20,742 nt of DNA. Origin: CAZAQS01 sp964486825. GTDB taxonomy: Bacteria > Chloroflexota > Anaerolineae > Anaerolineales > UBA4823. This document shows, in pieces, positions 1 to 7,009 of this stretch (positions are counted from its first letter, which is position 1; each line of letters starts with the position of its first letter). The stretch lies in assembly GCA_964486825.1 (NCBI GenBank), contig CAZAQS010000063.1, positions 1 to 20,742 on the forward strand, in the 5' to 3' direction. Position numbers and translations under genes: made by a program. The notes below the pieces were generated by a model. It did not search any database, was not told the DNA's origin, and worked only from the letters and a program-made list of their open reading frames with translations.

Positions 1-975
1 CAAATCGACCTGGACGTGAACTCGACGGCAACGCAACAACTCTTCCTCGAAATCCTTCAACATATGCGCAGGAATGGCGTTAGGATCCTGCGCCTGGATG
101 CAGTAGGATATGCTATCAAGAAGCCGGGCACGAGCTGTTTTTTCGTCGAGCCGGAGATGTATGCCTTTCTAGACTGGTTCCAAAGTGAAGCTGTAACCCT
201 TGGAATAGAGTTGTTGCCAGAGGTGCACGCCCATCCCTCCATCCAATCCAGGCTTTCAGAGCACGGATTTTGGGTCTACAATTTCGTCTTACCGCTATTG
301 GTGCTGTATACACTCGAAAATCGCTCGAGCCGGAAGTTGCGCCAGCACCTGGAGTCCTGCCCAAGACGCCAGTTTACAATGTTAGATTGTCACGATGGGA
401 TACCTGTGTTGCCGGATATCGAGGGGGTATTGCAGGTAGAGGAGGCGGAGAAGATTGTGGAGGTTTGCCTGCAGCGAGGGGCGAACCTTAGCCGGGTATA
501 CTCGCCTGCTCATAAAAACGATGGTAGTTTCGACGTCCACCAAATCAACTGCACTTACTACTCTGCTGTAGATGGAGATGATGAGGTCTATATCGCTGCC
601 CGAGCCATCCAACTTTTTTCTCCGGGGATCCCACAAGTATATTATGTGGGTCTCCTGGCTGGTGAAAATGACCAGGCCGGGGTGGAGAAGACAGGAGAGA
701 AACGGGCTATCAACCGCCGAAATTATTCAATTTCGGAAGTCAAGCAAGCTCTACAGAAGCCAGTCGTGCAGAGGCTATTACAACTTATCCGATTCCGGAA
801 TGAGTACCCAGCATTTCAAGGTAGTTTCCAGGTTGTGGATACAAGCGAAGAATTGTTGGTATTGGCATGGCAAGCCGGTGCCCACCAGTGCCTGCTTAAA
901 GTTGATTTGAACGCTCGCCAATCCGTGATCACCTATCGAGATAGCGAAGGCCGGCTCCAGTATTTCAAACCATAG
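1..975 (+). CDS. Sucrose phosphorylase-family glycoside hydrolase (GH13_18), 5'-truncated by window edge
   Basis: The frame is open from base 1, so the true start lies upstream; the GTG at 16 is internal. The visible 324 codons cover the second half of the (beta/alpha)8 barrel and the C-terminal domain of a GH13 subfamily 18 phosphorylase. The three catalytic acids are present: the nucleophile Asp in RLDAVGY (97-99), the acid/base Glu in PEVHAH (220-222) and the transition-state Asp in LDCHDG (394-396). The INRRNYS and PQVYYVG segments also match sucrose phosphorylase. Such enzymes split a glucoside (sucrose, sucrose-6'-phosphate, glucosylglycerate or glucosylglycerol) with phosphate to glucose-1-phosphate, normally in the cytoplasm. 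The exact acceptor cannot be settled here because the upstream part is missing. The family call is firm, the substrate is not. Confidence 0.9.
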   Translation, partial: QIDLDVNSTATQQLFLEILQHMRRNGVRILRLDAVGYAIKKPGTSCFFVEPEMYAFLDWFQSEAVTLGIELLPEVHAHPSIQSRLSEHGFWVYNFVLPLLVLYTLENRSSRKLRQHLESCPRRQFTMLDCHDGIPVLPDIEGVLQVEEAEKIVEVCLQRGANLSRVYSPAHKNDGSFDVHQINCTYYSAVDGDDEVYIAARAIQLFSPGIPQVYYVGLLAGENDQAGVEKTGEKRAINRRNYSISEVKQALQKPVVQRLLQLIRFRNEYPAFQGSFQVVDTSEELLVLAWQAGAHQCLLKVDLNARQSVITYRDSEGRLQYFKP

Positions 976-993
976 TCTCCCCGGTAAGTGTTA

Positions 994-1002
994 TGTTAAA
1001 AT
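994..1002 (+). promoter_or_regulatory. Candidate extended -10 promoter of the histidine kinase operon
   Basis: TGtTAAAAT, an extended -10 element, lies 41 bases before the ATG at 1044, with no recognisable -35. No Shine-Dalgarno sequence is visible before the ATG. The motif resembles the other extended -10 sites in this window. Confidence 0.35.
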
Positions 1003-1043
1003 CAAGTAATTGATCCTCACAACCAGTTACACGAATAGCCTTT

Positions 1044-2195
1044 ATGTTCCAAAGACGCCTCTTCAGCCAATCTATCCGCAACGACAAGATCGCATTTGCA
1101 GTGGTGATGCTGGCCGCGTACCTTGTTTACTTTACCAACTCCGGGAAAAACAAAAGCCTGGAAGACAATCTGCTGGTCATCGGGTTAGGGCTGATCTATT
1201 TCGGTATCGGTATCCTGGTTTCTGCAGTCATCGAGCAACGCCAAAATCCTTATGTCATCGCTGCCTATTTCCTGGTTCAAATCCCGCTTGGATCCTGGAT
1301 AATCTATCTGGGTGATAGCCTGCCCTGGCTAATCCTTCTACCCCTGGTCGGCTCAGCGGTCGAATTTTTACCCCGCCCGCTTGTCTTTCTGGTATGTACA
1401 GCGATCTTGTTGGCTCAAATGCTCCCATTCCAGCTCCTCTTCGGTTGGGAGATCCTTATCATGTGGGCCATGCCCTTCATTGCCGCGATCGTTTTCGTAG
1501 CTGTTTTTACCCAGATGACCGTCAGTGAGCAAAAGGCGCGCGCCGAGCTTGCCGAGGCACATAGTAAGTTGCGGGAGTACGCCGTTCAGGTGGAGGAGCT
1601 GGCCATCGCCGAAGAGCGCAACCGCCTGGCACGCGAAATCCATGATGGCCTGGGCCATTACCTTACCGCAGTGAATATCCAAATAAAAGCAGCCCTGGCA
1701 ATGTCGGAACAAGAGCCGGCGCTCACACAGGATGCTTTGAAGAAAGCCCAGACACTTACGCAGGAAGCCCTGGCCGACGTACGGCGCTCGATTTCCTCTC
1801 TCCGCCAGGATCCTGCCACCGGCATGCCGCTCACCGAAACGTTGGGCCGGTTGTTAGAAGACACCCGTGCATCGGGCGTCGAAGCAAGCTTCAGAACGAA
1901 TGGTTCTCCCCGCCCGCTCAGTTCCCAGGTCGAGTTTACCCTGTTCAGGATCGGCCAGGAGGGATTAACCAACGTCCGCAAGCACGCTCAGGCCAATCGT
2001 GTTGAATTATGCCTGGAATACCTGGATCGCTCGGTCAGGTTCAGCATTCAGGACGATGGAGTGGGTGCGAGCCAAACCGGGGCTGGGTTCGGCCTGATGG
2101 GATTGCGCGAGCGCCTCGAGCTGCTGGGAGGTCAACTTACCTTTTCTACGTCACCTGGAAAGGGCTTTCTTCTCCAGGCCGATATACCTGTGTAG
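1044..2195 (+). CDS. Membrane sensor histidine kinase, NarL/DegS/LiaS class (HisKA_3 + HATPase_c)
   Basis: The first ~155 residues hold about five to six hydrophobic helices with no large extracellular loop, so the sensor is intramembrane. A short coiled-coil linker (about 160-190, rich in AELAEAH and EELAIAEE) follows. The HisKA_3 dimerisation box REIHDGLGH carries the phospho-acceptor His200. The ATPase domain has the N box around Asn310 (GLTNVRKHA) and the G1 box DDGVGA at 337-342, then GFGLMGLRERL. This is the DegS/DesK/LiaS architecture, known to phosphorylate NarL-family regulators. The partner regulator starts 5 bases after the stop codon, so the two are co-translated. Signal unknown; intramembrane sensors of this type often respond to envelope stress. 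Confidence 0.93.
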   Translation: MFQRRLFSQSIRNDKIAFAVVMLAAYLVYFTNSGKNKSLEDNLLVIGLGLIYFGIGILVSAVIEQRQNPYVIAAYFLVQIPLGSWIIYLGDSLPWLILLPLVGSAVEFLPRPLVFLVCTAILLAQMLPFQLLFGWEILIMWAMPFIAAIVFVAVFTQMTVSEQKARAELAEAHSKLREYAVQVEELAIAEERNRLAREIHDGLGHYLTAVNIQIKAALAMSEQEPALTQDALKKAQTLTQEALADVRRSISSLRQDPATGMPLTETLGRLLEDTRASGVEASFRTNGSPRPLSSQVEFTLFRIGQEGLTNVRKHAQANRVELCLEYLDRSVRFSIQDDGVGASQTGAGFGLMGLRERLELLGGQLTFSTSPGKGFLLQADIPV

Positions 2196-2200
2196 CAGAT

Positions 2201-2860
2201 ATGGCAAAAGAAATCATCCGTATATTACTGGTCGATGATCAGACAATGTTCCGAGATGGAATGCGGGTCTTGTTATCCTCGCAGCCAGACTTCCAGATCG
2301 TTGGCGAAGCCGCGGATGGCGAGCAAGCCATTCAAAAGGCTACCACGCTCCATCCTGATGTGGTCCTGATGGACTTGCGTATGCCTGTGCTGGATGGCGC
2401 GGCTGCCACGCGCCGGCTACGTGCGGTCCAGCCAGATGCCAGGGTGATCGTACTGACTACGTTCGATGAGGACGCAGCTATTTTCGATGGATTGAGAGCC
2501 GGCGCGACAGGCTATCTTCTGAAGGACGCACCCACGGAAAAACTATATGAAGCCATCCGAGCAGCGGCCAAAGGCGAATCCTTCCTTCAGCCTTCGGTTG
2601 CCAGCCGGGTAGTGGCTGAATTTGCCCGCCTTTCCGAAAAAGCTCCTACCTGGAGCCAGGCACTCGAAGAGCCTCTCTCGTCCCGCGAACTGGAGATCTT
2701 GCGCTTGTTGGCTGGCGGGGCGACCAATAGGGAGATCGCTGCCCAACTGGTCCTGGCTGAAGGCACCGTTAAGAATCACGTTACCCATATCCTGGATAAA
2801 CTGGGTGTCTCTGATCGAACCCGGGCAGCCCTAAAAGCCCGAGATCTGGGCTTGCTATAA
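2201..2860 (+). CDS. NarL/FixJ-family response regulator (REC + LuxR-type HTH)
   Basis: The start is set at ATG 2201 (MAKEIIRILLVDD): this gives a 219-residue protein of normal family length, directly behind the kinase stop. The open frame runs further upstream, but only as an out-of-frame reading of the kinase gene. The receiver domain has acidic residues D12-D13, phospho-acceptor Asp58 (LMDLRMP), the conserved Thr in VIVLTTFDE and the Lys in LLKDAP. The C-terminal LuxR helix-turn-helix runs from LSSRELEILRLL to LGVSDRTRA. It is the cognate DNA-binding output of the upstream kinase. A likely target is the membrane-protein gene at 3047, by analogy with LiaFSR, but no operator was identified. 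Confidence 0.95.
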   Translation: MAKEIIRILLVDDQTMFRDGMRVLLSSQPDFQIVGEAADGEQAIQKATTLHPDVVLMDLRMPVLDGAAATRRLRAVQPDARVIVLTTFDEDAAIFDGLRAGATGYLLKDAPTEKLYEAIRAAAKGESFLQPSVASRVVAEFARLSEKAPTWSQALEEPLSSRELEILRLLAGGATNREIAAQLVLAEGTVKNHVTHILDKLGVSDRTRAALKARDLGLL

Positions 2861-3003
2861 GAGGCTTTACTTCACACCGCGTTCCGCCGTGTCATCCCAT
2901 GCGTGGTATCTCCTACTACCCAGTCATTGTTTGAATATGACCGTCATGCTATCTTCCTGACCCTGGATCATGACGCCTGGCACATGCTTTATCTCCTGGA
3001 TGT

Positions 3004-3012
3004 TGATATGAT
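3004..3012 (+). promoter_or_regulatory. Candidate extended -10 promoter of the membrane-protein gene
   Basis: TGaTATGAT lies 35 bases before the ATG at 3047; no -35 match is seen at 16-18 bases upstream. A strong Shine-Dalgarno (AGGAGA near 3035) follows. The rest of the 2861-3046 gap shows no terminator, repeat or small gene. Confidence 0.35.
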
Positions 3013-3046
3013 CTAAACAACAAAATCAAACGATAGGAGATAAAAA

Positions 3047-3586
3047 ATGACTACCCATAACCAAACCAATGATAACAACAACAAAACCACATCCTCCAAC
3101 GGCTGGATTGTTGGGTTGTTCTTGATCGTTGTCGGAATCCTGGCATTGTTGCCCCGCTACGTAGACATGCCCGGGCAATTGTTCCTGGCTGGGTTGAGCG
3201 CCCTCTTCCTCATCTGGGGTATTGCGGTCCGGAACACTGGCCTGCTGATCCCGGGCGGTGTCCTGGCTGGCATCGCAGCGGGAGCAGCCTTGGTCGAGGG
3301 CCCTTACCAGGCCGTCAACGACCCAGTCAAGGGCGGTATCTTCCTGCTGGCTTTCTCAGCTGGTTGGGGGCTGATCAGCTTACTGTCCCTGTATACGGAA
3401 GGCGTTCGTAAATGGGCTTACTGGCCTCTCTTCCCCGCCGCCGGTCTGCTCCTGGTAGGAGGCGCACTGGTAAGTGGTGAGACTGGCCTGAAGGCGCTCG
3501 AAATTGCCGGCCAGGGATGGCCAATCATCCTGATCGCTATCGGAGCTTACCTCATCTTGAGAAGGCGGGTTCCAGGAATCAGCTAA
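3047..3586 (+). CDS. Six-helix integral membrane protein of unknown function
   Basis: A 179-residue protein with a polar Asn/Thr-rich N-terminus (residues 1-18) followed by about six hydrophobic segments (roughly 20-37, 46-62, 66-84, 97-115, 124-142, 154-171) and a short basic tail (LRRRV). The Gly-rich helices and the WP-containing last helix recall the transmembrane halves of LiaI/LiaF-type stress proteins, but I cannot assign a family with certainty. It sits 186 bases behind the histidine kinase/regulator pair, with its own promoter-like element and a good Shine-Dalgarno, which fits being a target or accessory of that system. A hairpin follows the stop codon, so it is probably transcribed alone. 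Confidence 0.8.
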   Translation: MTTHNQTNDNNNKTTSSNGWIVGLFLIVVGILALLPRYVDMPGQLFLAGLSALFLIWGIAVRNTGLLIPGGVLAGIAAGAALVEGPYQAVNDPVKGGIFLLAFSAGWGLISLLSLYTEGVRKWAYWPLFPAAGLLLVGGALVSGETGLKALEIAGQGWPIILIAIGAYLILRRRVPGIS

Positions 3587-3601
3587 CCTCTTCTTCTGGG
3601 A

Positions 3602-3660
3602 GAAGTGGCGGGCCGGAGAGTTCCATGATGGATACTCCCGGCCCACTTCATTTTATATTA
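3602..3660 (+). terminator. Probable Rho-independent terminator after the membrane-protein gene
   Basis: An imperfect GC-rich inverted repeat (GAAGTGGcgGGCCGG, 3602-3616, pairing with CCGGCCCACTTC, 3638-3649, two-base bulge, ~21-base loop) is followed by a T-rich stretch (ATTTTATATT). It begins 15 bases after the stop codon of the membrane-protein gene. Confidence 0.6.
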
Positions 3661-3811
3661 AAAATACAATTTAAAGATTGAGTCTGGCAGGTATTAACCT
3701 TGACTTTTGTTAAAGATGAGGCAAAATTGGATAAGGATTGCTGTGTTAATCCGTCTGCCAGGTTAGCCTGGAATAGATAAAGTGGGGATTAGTCAATGAA
3801 GGAGAGTTCAT

Positions 3812-4318
3812 ATGAGTGAAGAGCGTCCAAGTGAAGATACTGTGGCAGAGGAGTTCCGCCAATTAGGTAGAAACCTGACAGAGGTGCTGAGAGGGGCGTG
3901 GGATAGCCCAGAAAGGAAAAAGTTAGGCGAGGAGATCGCCAACGGCCTATCAGACCTGAGCAGCATGGTGCGCAGGGAGGCAGAACATATCCGTGAAAGC
4001 CCGACTGGCCAGCGCTTAAAGGCAGAGGCTGAAGAGATCCGTGAACGGATCCGGTCGGGTGAATACGAAAACAAAGCTCGACAGGAGTTGGTATCTGCGT
4101 TGCGCTCGATCAATGAGCAGCTTAAGAGAGCCTCCCAGCGTATGTCCGAAGAGCGAGGTTCTCAGCCGACCACGGACCGCCCGGCTTACGAGCCGGACGT
4201 GCAAGGGCGTCAGGAAGTGCATCCGGATGACGTAGATTCTTCTGCCAATGGCGAGAGCGGACATCGGGAGATCCATCCAGATGACATCGAATCCCACGGT
4301 GGAGACGTACCGGGATAG
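3812..4318 (+). CDS. Charged helical protein with C-terminal HPDD repeat, unknown function
   Basis: A 168-residue soluble protein with no signal or membrane segment. Residues ~10-110 are rich in Glu, Arg and Lys and predicted amphipathic helix, recalling YtxH/late-embryogenesis-type helical stress proteins. The N-terminal part EEFRQLGRNLTEVLRGAW resembles proteins annotated as hypothetical in Chloroflexota; this is from memory and unverified. The last 55 residues are acidic, low in complexity and carry two copies of a ten-residue motif (QEVHPDDVDS and REIHPDDIES). The start ATG 3812 has GGAG nine bases upstream. It lies between the two-component/membrane gene group and the deoxynucleoside kinase; a stress-associated role is only a guess. 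No catalytic motif is visible. Confidence 0.8.
   Translation: MSEERPSEDTVAEEFRQLGRNLTEVLRGAWDSPERKKLGEEIANGLSDLSSMVRREAEHIRESPTGQRLKAEAEEIRERIRSGEYENKARQELVSALRSINEQLKRASQRMSEERGSQPTTDRPAYEPDVQGRQEVHPDDVDSSANGESGHREIHPDDIESHGGDVPG
4211..4294 (+). repeat. In-frame tandem HPDD motif, two copies
   Basis: Two 30-base units, 4211-4240 and 4265-4294, encode QEVHPDDVDS and REIHPDDIES. They are separated by 24 bases and differ at many third positions and at conservative codons, so the amino-acid motif rather than the DNA is conserved. Confidence 0.7.
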
Positions 4319-4349
4319 ACGGAACAGTGGGAGAAGGTGATAAGTAAAT

Positions 4350-4378
4350 TTGTCACAATCACCGTTCTGGAAGATAAT
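4350..4378 (+). promoter_or_regulatory. Sigma70-type promoter for the deoxynucleoside kinase
   Basis: TTGTCA (4350-4355) and GATAAT (4373-4378), each 5/6 to consensus, with a 17-base spacer. The predicted start of transcription is near 4385, inside the left arm of the palindrome at 4382-4412. Confidence 0.5.
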
Positions 4379-4381
4379 GTA

Positions 4382-4412
4382 AAATAATGGCGTGCTCAGC
4401 ACGCCATTATTT
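4382..4412 (+). terminator. Perfect palindrome: terminator of the upstream gene and/or 5'-UTR hairpin of the kinase mRNA
   Basis: The arms AAATAATGGCGTG and CACGCCATTATTT pair perfectly (13 bp) around a 5-base loop CTCAG. The A-rich left and T-rich right flanks make it a plausible bidirectional terminator behind the HPDD-repeat gene. Because a promoter-like pair lies directly upstream, it could instead form a stem at the extreme 5' end of the deoxynucleoside kinase mRNA, just before the Shine-Dalgarno at 4418. Confidence 0.6.
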
Positions 4413-4428
4413 CGATCGAGGTGATCCC

Positions 4429-5079
4429 ATGACAAAGCGCATCATCCTGGTAGCAGGCAATATTGGCTCCGGCAAGACCTCTCTAACCGAGCGTCTGGCA
4501 GGAAGGTTGAATTGGTGCTCGGCGTTCGAGTCCGTGGCGGATAACCCTTACCTGCCCGATTTCTACGCCGATATGCGCACCTGGTCATTTCACCTGCAGG
4601 TCTTCTTTTTAGGCCATCGCGCCCAACAGTACCTGGACCTGGCTGTTGCCAGACAGTCCGCAATCCTGGACCGAAGCATCTATGAAGATGCCTATATCTT
4701 TGCGCGTGCGTTGCACCATTTGGGCAACTTGAGCGAACGGGATTATTTTGCTTACCGCCGGGTGTTTGATCTGGTAGTGAATAACCTGCCGCCCCCGGAC
4801 CTTTTGATATACTTGCGTGCGCCTGTATCCGTACTGATGAAACGCATCCGCCGGCGGGGTAGAGCTATCGAAAGCGGGATCGAGGCCGACTACCTGGCTC
4901 TGCTCGACTCCTTCTACCAGGATTGGATGGAAACCTTTGACGTCTGCCCGGTGCTGACGATCCAAACGGATGACCTCGATTTCGTGCATAAGCCTCGCCA
5001 CCTGGATATCGTCGTGCAACGCATTCAAGACCGCCTGGCAGGTAAAGAGGACCTGGTTTTCCCTTCCGATCCAGACTGA
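4429..5079 (+). CDS. Deoxynucleoside kinase (deoxyadenosine/deoxyguanosine kinase family)
   Basis: Start chosen at ATG 4429, preceded by GAGGTG at 4418-4423; an ATG further upstream at 4387 lies inside the palindrome. The 216-residue protein matches family length. It has the P-loop GNIGSGKT (residues 10-17), the DRSIYED motif that supplies the catalytic/ substrate-binding Arg, and an Arg-rich lid (RIRRRGR) followed by the typical SGIEADYLALLDSFYQDW helix. The family phosphorylates deoxynucleosides with ATP to salvage dNMPs in the cytoplasm. The substrate base cannot be read from motifs alone. The gene is transcribed alone and converges on the PhzF-like gene, 57 bases away. Confidence 0.9.
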   Translation: MTKRIILVAGNIGSGKTSLTERLAGRLNWCSAFESVADNPYLPDFYADMRTWSFHLQVFFLGHRAQQYLDLAVARQSAILDRSIYEDAYIFARALHHLGNLSERDYFAYRRVFDLVVNNLPPPDLLIYLRAPVSVLMKRIRRRGRAIESGIEADYLALLDSFYQDWMETFDVCPVLTIQTDDLDFVHKPRHLDIVVQRIQDRLAGKEDLVFPSDPD

Positions 5080-5136
5080 GATGGAACAGCAACCTACAGC
5101 AATGGAGAATCAGGCTTAGCGGCTTTTCCTGGAAAG

Positions 5137-5928
5137 CTAATATATCAGGTCGCCTACCAGGACGGTTACGGCCTGGCCTCCCAAGATCACTCGCTCCCTT
5201 TCCATACGAACTTTCACTACCCCACCTCGAGCAGATGCCTGGTAAGCGGTCATTTCCACTTTCCCTAATCGTTTGCTCCAGTAAGGCGCCAGGCAGCAGT
5301 GCGCTGATCCGGTTACCGGATCTTCGGCGATGCCTACTGCTGGGGCGAAGAACCTGGAAACAAAGTCATATTCAGCCGTGCCCGACTGGCTGGTAACGAT
5401 GACCCCACGCACAGGCAAGGCCTCCAACAGGCTGATATTTGGAGCCAGGTTCCGAACCACACTTTCTGATTCGATTTCCACCAGGTAATCGAACTGGTTG
5501 ACTCCAATATATTTTGCTTTCGTGCCCAATGCGCTTTCCAGATCTGGAGGAGTTTCGGCAGCTTGTTCCGGTTTGGCCGGGAAGTTCATTTCGATCCACG
5601 ATCCCATCTTGCAGGCAGTCAGGAGCCCTGAGCGAGTATGGAAGCGCGCTTCCTGGCCTGGCTTTAAGAAGTCTCTCTCCCATAATATATGGGCGCTGGC
5701 CAGGGTCGCATGACCGCATAAATCTACTTCCGTAGCCGGAGTAAACCAACGCAGGTTATAACCATCTGCTTGAGGCGTCAGGAAGGCTGTTTCCGAGAGG
5801 TTCATCTCGCGAGCCGTATTCCTCATCCATTCCTCTTCGGCTGGCGCCTCAAGGATGCAAACGCCGGCAGGGTTACCGGCAAAGGGCGTACTTGAAAAAG
5901 CATCGACTTGGTAGATTTTTGTGGACAT
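5137..5928 (-). CDS. PhzF-family isomerase-like protein
   Basis: A 263-residue member of the PhzF/diaminopimelate-epimerase-like fold. N-terminal YQVDAFSSTPFAGNPAGVC, the acid Glu46 in NLSETAFL (the catalytic Glu of PhzF), FTPATEVDLCGHATLASAH in the middle and EDPVTGSAHCCLAPYW (~202-217) are all present. The characterised member PhzF isomerises a dihydro-hydroxyanthranilate in phenazine biosynthesis, but most homologues outside phenazine clusters have no known substrate, and no phenazine genes are present here. It is the last gene of the (-) operon, 20 bases after the EEP-family gene, with AAAAGGG as Shine-Dalgarno. Function as an isomerase is inferred from the family. Confidence 0.9.
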   Translation of the reverse strand: MSTKIYQVDAFSSTPFAGNPAGVCILEAPAEEEWMRNTAREMNLSETAFLTPQADGYNLRWFTPATEVDLCGHATLASAHILWERDFLKPGQEARFHTRSGLLTACKMGSWIEMNFPAKPEQAAETPPDLESALGTKAKYIGVNQFDYLVEIESESVVRNLAPNISLLEALPVRGVIVTSQSGTAEYDFVSRFFAPAVGIAEDPVTGSAHCCLAPYWSKRLGKVEMTAYQASARGGVVKVRMERERVILGGQAVTVLVGDLIY

Positions 5929-5948
5929 GCTTTATGCCCTTTTCCTGG

Positions 5949-6974
5949 TTATTTTCCGACCTCCGATGTGGAGTTCATTCTGGCCACTTTGGGCTTGCCT
6001 TTACTCTTCGATAATGTGAAATCCATGATGACCGGGTAGTGGTCTGAGCCGTTGAACTGTCCTGTTCGGCGGGATTGGACGATCACACCACCAGATACAA
6101 GGATATGGTCGATCGGGATCATCAACAGGCGCCGGTTGGTAGGCCAGGTTTTTTGCAGGCCAAATCCCTGGCGACTATCGCGCAAGCCGCTCAACCTGAT
6201 TAAGTTTTTGAAGTGGGGGGACCAGGATGTCATATTCAGGTCGCCGACCAGCAAGATCTCCCCCGCCTGGCTCCGGACAAATTCCGCGACTTCTTCCATC
6301 TGGTTATTCCGCAAATTCGATTGCCGCTTTGTTTTTGGAGGTGGAGGGTGAGTGGCGATGATCGTAACAGGACGACCCTGGAGTTGTAATGTGGCGACGA
6401 TGGAAGGTACCCGTGCAGAGCCAAAATGACGTACTTCGGATGATCTCATCGGGAAGCGACTGAATAAGGCGATCCCGTAATTGTCCTCCCGCAATGGCAT
6501 CTGTTTGAATGGGTAATCCTTCAGGGCCGGCTTGAGCTGGTCGATCCAAGTTCTATTTACCTCAATCAGTACGAGGAAGTCTGGCTCCGTCGAGCGGATC
6601 TGGTGCCTGACGGTACCGAAGGCGTCGTTAACCTGCAAGACATTTACCAGCATGACCCGGTAGGTACCCCTGGGGTTTGCCGGATGAGCAGGTTTTCCAT
6701 CGCCTCTTTTAAAGAACAACGGCGCGATCAAAAATAGATTCAAGCCTGCAAATAGGCCGCTGACAAGCGCTTGCGGGTAGCGCTCCCCCAGGATGAAGAG
6801 TGCAGTAGCCACACTTAGCAGGAGCAGGTATTGCAGCCGGAAATGGCTGAACAGGTCCAGGAACCATGAGCTACGACCCAGAAAGCCTGCCAGCGTCGCG
6901 ATGCAAACCATAAGGCTTCCGAGATCGACGACTATCCAAAAGGCGGGCAGCAGGAATGAAATAAGGTTCATCAT
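5949..6974 (-). CDS. Membrane-anchored endonuclease/exonuclease/phosphatase (EEP) family protein
   Basis: The N-terminal ~100 residues contain about three transmembrane helices; the remainder is an EEP (DNase I-like) domain. Visible motifs: IEVNRTW (metal-binding Glu), ATHPPPP, LVGDLNMTSWSPHF (catalytic Asp/Asn), IPIDHILVS and GSDHYPVIMDF (catalytic His). This layout resembles YafD-type proteins. Families with this fold cleave phosphodiesters in nucleic acids, lipids or inositol phosphates, and the substrate is unknown here. The start is uncertain: I prefer ATG 6974, 36 bases after the stop of the upstream gene, but a TTG at 7022 overlapping that gene by 13 bases would add 16 residues; neither has a clear Shine-Dalgarno. 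It is co-directional with, and abuts, the preceding cassette. Confidence 0.88.
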   Translation of the reverse strand: MMNLISFLLPAFWIVVDLGSLMVCIATLAGFLGRSSWFLDLFSHFRLQYLLLLSVATALFILGERYPQALVSGLFAGLNLFLIAPLFFKRGDGKPAHPANPRGTYRVMLVNVLQVNDAFGTVRHQIRSTEPDFLVLIEVNRTWIDQLKPALKDYPFKQMPLREDNYGIALFSRFPMRSSEVRHFGSARVPSIVATLQLQGRPVTIIATHPPPPKTKRQSNLRNNQMEEVAEFVRSQAGEILLVGDLNMTSWSPHFKNLIRLSGLRDSRQGFGLQKTWPTNRRLLMIPIDHILVSGGVIVQSRRTGQFNGSDHYPVIMDFTLSKSKGKPKVARMNSTSEVGK

Positions 6975-7009
6975 TTCAGAGAATACCGTTAATTTGTTAC
7001 CCCAAATAT

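Noticed and set aside
3699..3760. TTGACT or TTGTTA-N17-GATAAG as promoter for the HPDD-repeat gene
   Set aside because: The matches are only 4/6 or have wrong spacing; a promoter is likely in this gap but I could not place it.
4016..4435. Open frame of 139 codons on the minus strand across the HPDD-repeat gene and the palindrome
   Set aside because: It is antisense to a better-supported gene with a good Shine-Dalgarno, and has no recognisable domain.
5121..5140. Small inverted repeat GGCTTTTCC/GGAAAGCT between the deoxynucleoside kinase and PhzF-like gene
   Set aside because: The arms are imperfect and leave practically no loop, so it is not a credible terminator.
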